64,000 bases of DNA. It comes from Balanoglossus misakiensis (lineage: Eukaryota; Hemichordata). Each line of letters starts with the position of its first letter. The stretch's first letter is position 1. This document shows, one piece after another, positions 56,701 to 64,000 of this stretch. Position numbers and translations under genes: made by a program. The notes beneath the pieces were generated by a model, which saw only the letters and a program-made list of their open reading frames with translations, had not been told where the DNA came from and made no database searches. The stretch lies in assembly GCA_040954595.2 (NCBI GenBank), contig CM082588.2, positions 3,968,001-4,032,000 of the forward strand, given 5' to 3'.

Positions 56701-59700
56701 TTGTGAAGTTTTCGCATGGTGTGGCCTCGACCACTGTTCACAAAGAGGCACATCACAACATGCCTTGTTACAATTGACCATAGTACATCACACGCCTCGG
56801 AGTTATACATGCATCTATACATATACGCACGCTTCTTTAATCTCGTTTGCCTTCAGGGAAAAACCAAGCGTTTAATAGAAATATAAGTCTTAGGTTTTAG
56901 AGATGGATTATCGGAATAAGATATGCAGTCATTCAGTCGTCGTTGGGGTAAAGGTCTAGCTCGCTTCCCCTATGGCTTCGTTTTTCCCTTTGCGTCGGAA
57001 CTGTAAATTATTTCAACTATAATGGCAAGGTAAACTACATTCTGTCTGGTTATTACCGAGTACGGATTAGGCTAAAGCTTACTTTTGCGAAACACGGGAG
57101 GGGGGAGGGGCGTCAAGAGACTCCATCGTAAATTATACATATTGGGAAATAAGGTACAATATTAGGGTCGGCATGTTCTTAGCGAGAAATGCTTTAGAAA
57201 GTACAAGACGTGGTACCAGCGGCCTCCGAGTCACAATTCACAAAGACTCGCTCCGTTTTATAAACCCTAGACTTAAATATTATAGTGGGCGCTTGTAAAG
57301 AGATTATCACATCATTGTTTGGTGTGATATATCAATAAATACGTGAAGATTATGAATGTACCATGCAAGATTAATATAAGCCTGCATTTTGCCAACTCCT
57401 ACGACTGTACGATTCAAGATTTATGAAAAAAGGTTTCCTAGTATTGAGGAGGCTGCTAAAGATTGAATTTCGGTCTTGGCGGTGTTGGGTCCTTATGGAT
57501 ATTAATGATCGAAATGTTCAAAATTTAAATACTAAATGTTTGAAGATAACTTCTTTTTCAATTCTACATGCACTTCGCCCTTCCCTGTATTCTGTAAAGC
57601 AAATGATACTGACGTATGCCGTCTTCTCTGTTCTCTCATGTTGAGACAGTCGTCTATTTCATGGCGTCACTATCAAATTCACCGCGAATTAGACCGCCAC
57701 CGGCGATGTCGTTATTCAAGAAAGAATATCAGCTGAATATACAATATTTCAAAGGTCAATGACCCCTTGCTTTTCATTCTGATCAAGGCAATTTTCACTG
57801 ATATTATTTGCTGATTAGACTCATGGAGACCAGCATGCAACAGTGCACGTTGTCCAACTTTGTTTTCAACTCAACACGTACATAATTTGTAAGCGGACCA
57901 ATGAACGGTTGGTTAACTTAAGGGTCCATATGCCTTTATCTGAACTGATTTCAGGCTATTTCACCAGAATGAATAATGAACATAATGCAATAATTAAGCT
58001 GTAAAATTGAATTCGCATGTGTGTGATTTCTTGTTCAGCTCGATGCATAATTAACCAAATGCAATGAGAGGCTGAATAGTGATATTTATGTGTGAGTCTA
58101 TCTGTGAGTGGATATTCAGCGAAAATTGGATTCTGGTTACCACGCCACTGGAGATGTGCCATCCGTTGGGAGAGAGAGACATAACATTAGTTACAATCAT
58201 TAAATGTTAGGGTTTTGACCCAGTGTGAAGGACGGAGATTTATAGAAGCGATATTCAATCATTCTTATCGTCGTCATCATCATCATGATCACGAGATGGG
58301 TTGATAATAACATTGGAAATGTCGCCCATGGTCACAAAGGTTACATTGTATGATGTTTCCAAAAATGTAATCGATTCCACAGGGGTCGTAGCACATGCTA
58401 CTGTACTTTGATCACTGACAGAGTTTGATCTCAACTATGATCTTGTAAATATCAATAGGCAGATTTATGTGATCCAGGCGAATATTTATGGCAGTTCTTC
58501 CCAGGTGATAGGAATAATGCGAGTGGTTTTGTGTCCAGTGAACCGTGTCTACATATCATATCAGTTCCATAAACGATAAGATCACGTGACAAGGCATTGT
58601 ACATCCAATCAATTATTAAACAGCCAATCACCTGTGCCCTTCAAGAGATGAATGGACATCGAGAGCGACTTTATTCCATAGTCTGTCATCGCTCAAAGTA
58701 ACAGATTATCATCCATATATGTGACAGGCGCTTAGCACTGACTTCCAACCTTGACCGTGTATTTATCATCTGCAGATTAATCGTTCTGGGAGCACATCGC
58801 TGACATCAATAATTTACCCGGTGCAGGTAGAGCTTAGGTTTAAACCCGGCAACTTCTTTGATATACTGTAGGTTTGGTTAACTGTGAGCTCTTCATGATT
58901 TGTCTCGACTATCTGCTTATTAACAGGAAAGGTCAAATTTTCTGAAATGAAAGTTCTTGCCAATGCAGTCATGGCTCAGAGGTTTCGCGTAAGTTAAAGC
59001 TTGATCCTTTGCTATTTACAGGTTGCGTGCTGACAAGCGTTGGGCCAATGTATATGAAAGTGTTAAGCATATCCCATTCATCCTTATTCGTGATAAAACT
59101 GCGCGCGCCTTTCCCGATGTGCCAGTGATAGTCGCCGATTTCATGCCACATATTCCCATCGCAATCAATCCGAAGACGAACGATTCAATTCCTCTGAGTA
59201 ATTTCTGCCCACTTCGTGACAACCTGATGAACTTTATGAACTCCCCCAACTCTGGAAAAAAAACATCTGTAAGTTTAGTCTCCTAAATTACCGGTTGTCG
59301 GAGGCTTAGACGAAGTCGTCATGAGCGCGCTATATTTCCCAAGTTTCCGAGGCTTAAATTACAATCTCGATGAGTATTATTCAACACTGACTTTCTGAAA
59401 TTCCTTTTAAGTGTATTTGCCAACGACACACGTCTAATTTAGCTAATTCGTCCACCAAGACAATTAGACTAATGTACTGGCAACGAAGTGTGGGCTGATC
59501 ATTTCACGTGTGGAGGCTGTAATACAGCTGATCACGGCGTCGGGAAGATGGTTACTTTTTTGTAATTATTTCAAATTACTCTCCAAGCAGGATACCGCAT
59601 CTCAAATTACGACCGGCAAGCCTAAAAAGCGCTAGACCGTCTATCACTTAACTCGAAGCACGTTTAAACGATGTGTGAAAAATAAAGAACTACGAAGAAG

Positions 59701-61610
59701 ACATTGGCATTCCTGTTCAGACGTTCTCGTTGAAATTTCTACACGCCCACCATTTCTGACAACACTTCAGTGAGGTATTTAGATAGATATAATGCATATC
59801 CACTAACCAACCAGTCAGGATGTAATATTATTGGCCGCGAATTGAGCAGTTAGACAGATACTACATATATTGTGGTCCGAATATTACTAAGTTGTTAGAT
59901 CCCATTAGTCAAAATTTTCATTAATAACTGGCTTTCCAATGCGGAAAGGGAACATGATATTTAAATTGGCCTTGGTAAGATAACCATTTCCTTTTATATG
60001 CATTTTTGACAATGATCAACTAACTACAAGATAGATTTAGTTATTTTTGGTATTTGTGTTTTATGTGTCAACTGCATATCTCTCTGTCATCGTCTATGGT
60101 CCAAGGTAGAATTTTTTTCTGATCAACCTCCATGCACAGTGTCGAGAAATCATTTCATGGTACATGACCAGGTACACTTCTAATCAGTGAACTGGTTTGA
60201 GGAAAGTGGGTTGTGCACGTTGTTATGTAAAGACCCTGTGTTCATCGAACCGGCTATAATTTGCATAGATGTGGTACAATTAAGAGATTTGCTGTTTGCG
60301 AAAGCAGCGCCATACATGTAGCCATACACTAGCAAATATAGACCCTCTCCGTCACAACCACGCCTTTTGTCCGCCTCCAGTGTACATACACGCTTCTCAC
60401 ATTCATTAATCATGTATCGCGTCACCTCTTAGCTCACATCACGTGGGCGATATCTTCTCCACGTCATCGTGTGCGTATATATGCTTGGGGATGGTTTATC
60501 CGCATGGATACACCGTCCCCAAATTTGCCGAGTTGAATTATCTCCTTATCACGAAAATCGTCCCGGCTGACAAATGTTGCGTGAAAAACTGAGAGTTTGA
60601 CGACCAAATTGAATCGACACCAAAGTTGTGTGTAAATAAAATAAAAACACGCCGCAGGCAAAGGCTTGAACTTTCCATTTCGGTTATCCACTTTGATACC
60701 TCTGAAAGTTGACGATGGCGCATTAAGGTCGATTTATTCAGCAGAACATTCAAGAACGACTGACGCGTTCACATCTCACGCGCACCGTCGCGCGCTTCTG
60801 AATCCCCCCTGATCAGTCCGTACAAAAGACACACCACGGATGATAAAACATTCAATTCCAAACTCCCCATCAGCACCCGTCTTCTTTGTATCTGTCCGTC
60901 TGAGAGCGGCTGTAACAACAGTCCGATTTCATTTTGACAATCTCATTGCAGAACGTCGACCGGATTGAATACGTAATCTGAATGATTACTACACTGTCAG
61001 ATAATTTCTCAGTGGGTTTCGAAGTTAGTTTACCACATAAGGACCACTTAGAAATGTAATCGTTTAGTGAATCAATATGGGTTAGACAACCCGAGGGGAT
61101 TGATTATTTCTCCACGCAGTGGGTTAAATTTACCCGGGAAAGCGCAGTTAATTCCAATCATTTAATGACATTTCATTGACAAAGCAAAGGCATGCCCAAC
61201 CACCCCAGTAAAACGTCAAAAATCGAAATTAATGCCAGATATCAAAAACTATATCCAAGAATATTTAACCTTTCTTTATTTAACTTAATCTTCTATCAAA
61301 TTAAAGTCACGATTCCAGGCGTGCTTTAAATTAAGATGCGTCATACAAAACAGACGCTTTCAGAAATGTAAATTTTCAAATTATTATATAATTCTATATG
61401 CATGGAGAAAACCATGATGGCGCTCTCCATTTGTCGCACACCCCTCAAAAAATGTAGATGACCATTCTCGGGATTACTGAAAGGTAAATTCCCTTGCAAG
61501 TAAAACAACCACCATTAAAATGAATTCTATGATAGGTCTCTAATCTCTACTGTGAAACTTGACGAAAGAGTCTTGGAATTTTCCAAGCGCTATACTGTAT
61601 TGATGCATGT
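50735..61610. other. Intergenic, no recognised gene
   Basis: About 11 kb with no recognisable exon on either strand. It contains the YY1/ZNF143-like spot at 53548-53585 and an 8-bp inverted repeat (TCACCGAT and ATCGGTGA) at 56483-56501. Some of it may be regulatory DNA, but nothing in the sequence alone proves this. Confidence 0.45.
53548..53585 (+). promoter_or_regulatory. Orphan YY1 plus ZNF143/Staf-like site pair
   Basis: CCAAGATGGCGTC (53548-53560) resembles a YY1 site, and TACCCATAATGCCCTGGG (53568-53585) resembles the ZNF143 consensus (CCCA-AATGC core). Such pairs mark housekeeping transcription starts. The ATG inside opens only a seven-codon frame, and no gene was found beside it. Confidence 0.35.
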
Positions 61611-61616
61611 GGCTTT

Positions 61617-63519
61617 TTAAGCGCATTTATTTCGAATGGAAGTGATTCCGCTATCGTGCAGGTTTTTCAGAATATCGCCGACATGATCCGTTGTAGACAC
61701 ATGCGCTGCACCATTCACGCCATTCTCCTTGTATGGACCGTCCTTCTGTGGCACTTCGGGTCGATTGTTTTTAGTTGTCATGTCAACTCCATATACTGCA
61801 ACCTTGTCACAAAACAGCAGCGCCATCGTGGTCAGCATAAGTTCGGATCTTGATTCCGTTAAATCCCAAAACCTAGTGAGGAAAACATTATAATATATTT
61901 TGATTATTATTAATATGACAATAAATGGCATTAAAACGTTGTTGAATGCATGTATGTTACTTACTCATTCACTTCCAACGGAAATGGTTTAAGAGGAGAG
62001 TAGGCCATCTTTAAATAGATATCATACGCTTGGCGCAACCGCATCACAACGAACCTCAGCTGTTGGCGTTGTTTGTCGGATTTTTGTATCCTCCAGGGAT
62101 ATAAAAATATTGTCCTGTTGAACACTTTGAGGCTATTCGGGTCCATCGTGCCAATCTTTGGGTTGTTCTCCGTGAGGGCGTTGTAGAGTTTGGTCACAAC
62201 GGACTTGTCTAACAAAATCAGGTCGCTCTTCCGGCCGATATCTCCGTATGTGTCAGTCCGCGGTTCCGGTAGGCTAGTCCGCACTACGAAAGGTGTTGAG
62301 TCGATTTCAAAGCCGCACTTTGAAGCCCTCAAGGCGGATTCACTGACGACGACAGCACAAGAACTCATGTTTTTCAGAGGGTGGGTTAAATTTGACAATT
62401 TCTGATACGATGAATCATGCACGACAACCTTGTCTTCATAGTTCTGAAGGAAATTAATCTGCGTGGACGGCACTTCCAGTTTGAAGATTCTGATATCCTT
62501 TTCTATGTAAATATTTTCGGATATGTTATACCTTTAAAATAGACAAGTAACATACACTCAGTTCAATCAATATAAATACGTCATACATTAACACGAATAT
62601 CACAGCTAAAATGTTATTATATTGTTACGATTGTACTACGAATGCATATAATTTAAATATCAGTGGTGGATGAACAATAAGGGTGTACGTCATTAACATA
62701 GCGTTAGCTGTAGTAGCCGTACACCTGGGTATTTTGAATATTACGTAAGGGTTTTTGATTTTTTTGACAACGGCAGTCAAGTGGCGTGAGCCGAACAGAA
62801 AACAGACAAGGAGCACTCGGCCATGAGCGACGGGGACTGGGATCTTGTAATCCACGTGGGAGCTCGGTGTTGAAGTTCAGCACGTCGTGACTGATTGTTC
62901 ACCTTAATTCCAATAATGGTGAATCGAACTTCTTTCGCCGTTTCTCTGGTGCTTGCTGGACTTCCGGTCGGACGCGGACTGATACATCATGCATGTCAAG
63001 TCGATAATCGTGCACAGTTACTTCATCAATATGCTGTATCACGCCGTCTTGTCTGTATAGAACGAGGGCAAGGAAAACATCACACACTATGCATATGTAC
63101 TGTAGACAATTTCAAAATGGCCTATCTACGCCGAAATAGTCATCATGGCGAGACCTACATGGACATACGTCAAAACTAATGGCTGAATTTGATCAAAGTT
63201 GTTTTTATTCTTCTTCTATGTGTGTTCCAGAACTACACCGTTTGTAGCAACCAACATGAAGATCAAAACGCCCTCACTTCCCTTATGAAGATTTGGTATG
63301 GCATGTACATGATTTTATTCAAGGTAGGCCTATATCTCTCTTATAAAGCAAAATTGTTACCAAGGTTTACCTCGAAATTCCTGTGTCATCATCAAGTTTG
63401 CCAGTAGATACTGGGTTGAAGATGTCCGGGGTAGCGAAAATTAAAATCGCCATCATGACCAGCGGCAAAAATATGACAAAACAAATGCACTTCCTCCGCC
63501 CTCGGTAGCTCCAATGCAT
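61617..63519 (-). CDS. Divergent sialyltransferase-like protein (GT29, ST8Sia-like)
   Basis: Three coding exons, 63519-63371, 62531-61965 and 61872-61617, with GT-AG introns in phase 2; total 972 nt, 323 aa. Exon 1 codes a basic tail (MHWSYRGRRK) and a membrane anchor at about 11-29, giving type II Golgi topology. Exon 2 codes the stem and sialyl motif L at about 107-152 (SCAVVVSESALRASKCGFEID, FVVRTSL, YGDIGRKSDL). Exon 3 codes motif S at about 246-268 (ELMLTTMALLFCDKVAVYG) and a motif VS-like segment from H296. The L/S cysteines C108 and C260, which pair in GT29 enzymes, are kept. However, the usual VGN-G of motif L is VVSES, RCNL is RTSL, the motif III His is not visible, and VS has Asp at the Glu position. 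It is therefore a fast-evolving or altered-activity member; CMP-sialic acid transfer is not assured. Confidence 0.85.
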
Positions 63520-64000
63520 TGTAAGGATGTAGGAGATGTAGACAAGAAACGCTGTGGGGAAAATTGTGCGATTTTAACAGTGTCCTTTTGACTTAAGTAC
63601 TGGACAGACCTCCATTTTTTCAACCATTGTTTGTGACTTACTAGTAGATCATACTCGCTAATTTTTATGCGAGTAAATTAATAGAACGCGTGAGTTGAAA
63701 TTCGACAATTTCCCACTGAGTTGGATAGGCTTTCAACCGTTCCACCGAATACCTATAGTCAGCATTTTTATCGCTCATTTGGGCGAAATGATCTTGAATT
63801 TGTGTCAGCGTTATACGGCATGGAGTCACGCGCAAGACACAAAGGGCCTTGGTAGTAAATAACCCACTGTAAACAATTTACCGCTGCGGCTATAACGGCA
63901 CGCCGTATCAATTTGCACCTTTAAGGTACTTACTGAACTTAACATGGATTTACGCCCTCGCGTATTTGCCGGTAATGAACGAGACACGTTCTCCAGGTTC
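63520..64000. other. Upstream region of the sialyltransferase-like gene
   Basis: The 5' flank of exon 1 on the minus strand, which may include the 5' UTR and promoter. No further gene or repeat is visible before the window ends. Confidence 0.4.

Noticed and set aside
1-64000. CRISPR arrays, bacterial operons or plasmid features
   Set aside because: The window is clearly metazoan: GT-AG introns, SYF2, GPCR and lectin mosaic genes. The tandem repeats are satellites, not spacer arrays.
1-64000. tRNA, rRNA and spliceosomal RNA genes
   Set aside because: Reading for A/B-box and conserved snRNA strings found no convincing candidate; a covariance-model scan would be needed to exclude them.

Overview
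This is a eukaryotic, metazoan window: five genes, three of them intron-containing with GT-AG introns, long gene-free DNA, microsatellites, MITE-like repeats and a LINE remnant. The gene content (C-type lectin/sushi/PAN mosaic, bombesin-type receptor, GM2-synthase-like and sialyltransferase-like enzymes) suits an invertebrate marine deuterostome such as a hemichordate, echinoderm or lancelet. I cannot fix the species from sequence alone.

Layout. (1) 306-2015, minus: single-exon beta-1,4-N-acetylgalactosaminyltransferase (GT12, B4GALNT1-like). (2) 2016-2416: compact divergent promoter. (3) 2417-4389, plus: SYF2 splicing factor in seven coding exons, 241 aa, every junction phase-consistent. (4) 4742-10972, minus, convergent with SYF2: a 13-exon gene that I assembled exon by exon, 1024 aa, with order leader / CTLD1 / CCP1 / CTLD2 / CCP2 / CTLD3 / CTLD4 / 26 threonine-rich nonapeptides / PAN-like domain. 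This mosaic lectin-mucin protein is the most unusual item here. (5) 15337-16518, minus: intronless bombesin-receptor-like GPCR, 393 aa. (6) About 16.6-61.6 kb: 45 kb without a recognisable gene, holding microsatellites, three copies of a short inverted-terminal repeat element, a decayed LINE reverse transcriptase, a 93-bp tandem array with 18 core copies, and two promoter-like spots with no visible gene. (7) 61617-63519, minus: a three-exon divergent sialyltransferase-like (GT29) type II membrane protein, 323 aa.

Two genes are predicted Golgi glycosyltransferases and one is a predicted secreted or surface glycan-binding protein. The shared glycan theme may be coincidence; nothing in the sequence shows co-regulation. 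SYF2 is a housekeeping gene that shares a promoter region with B4GALNT and an overlapping 3' end with the lectin gene. All gene models are read from sequence without transcript support.
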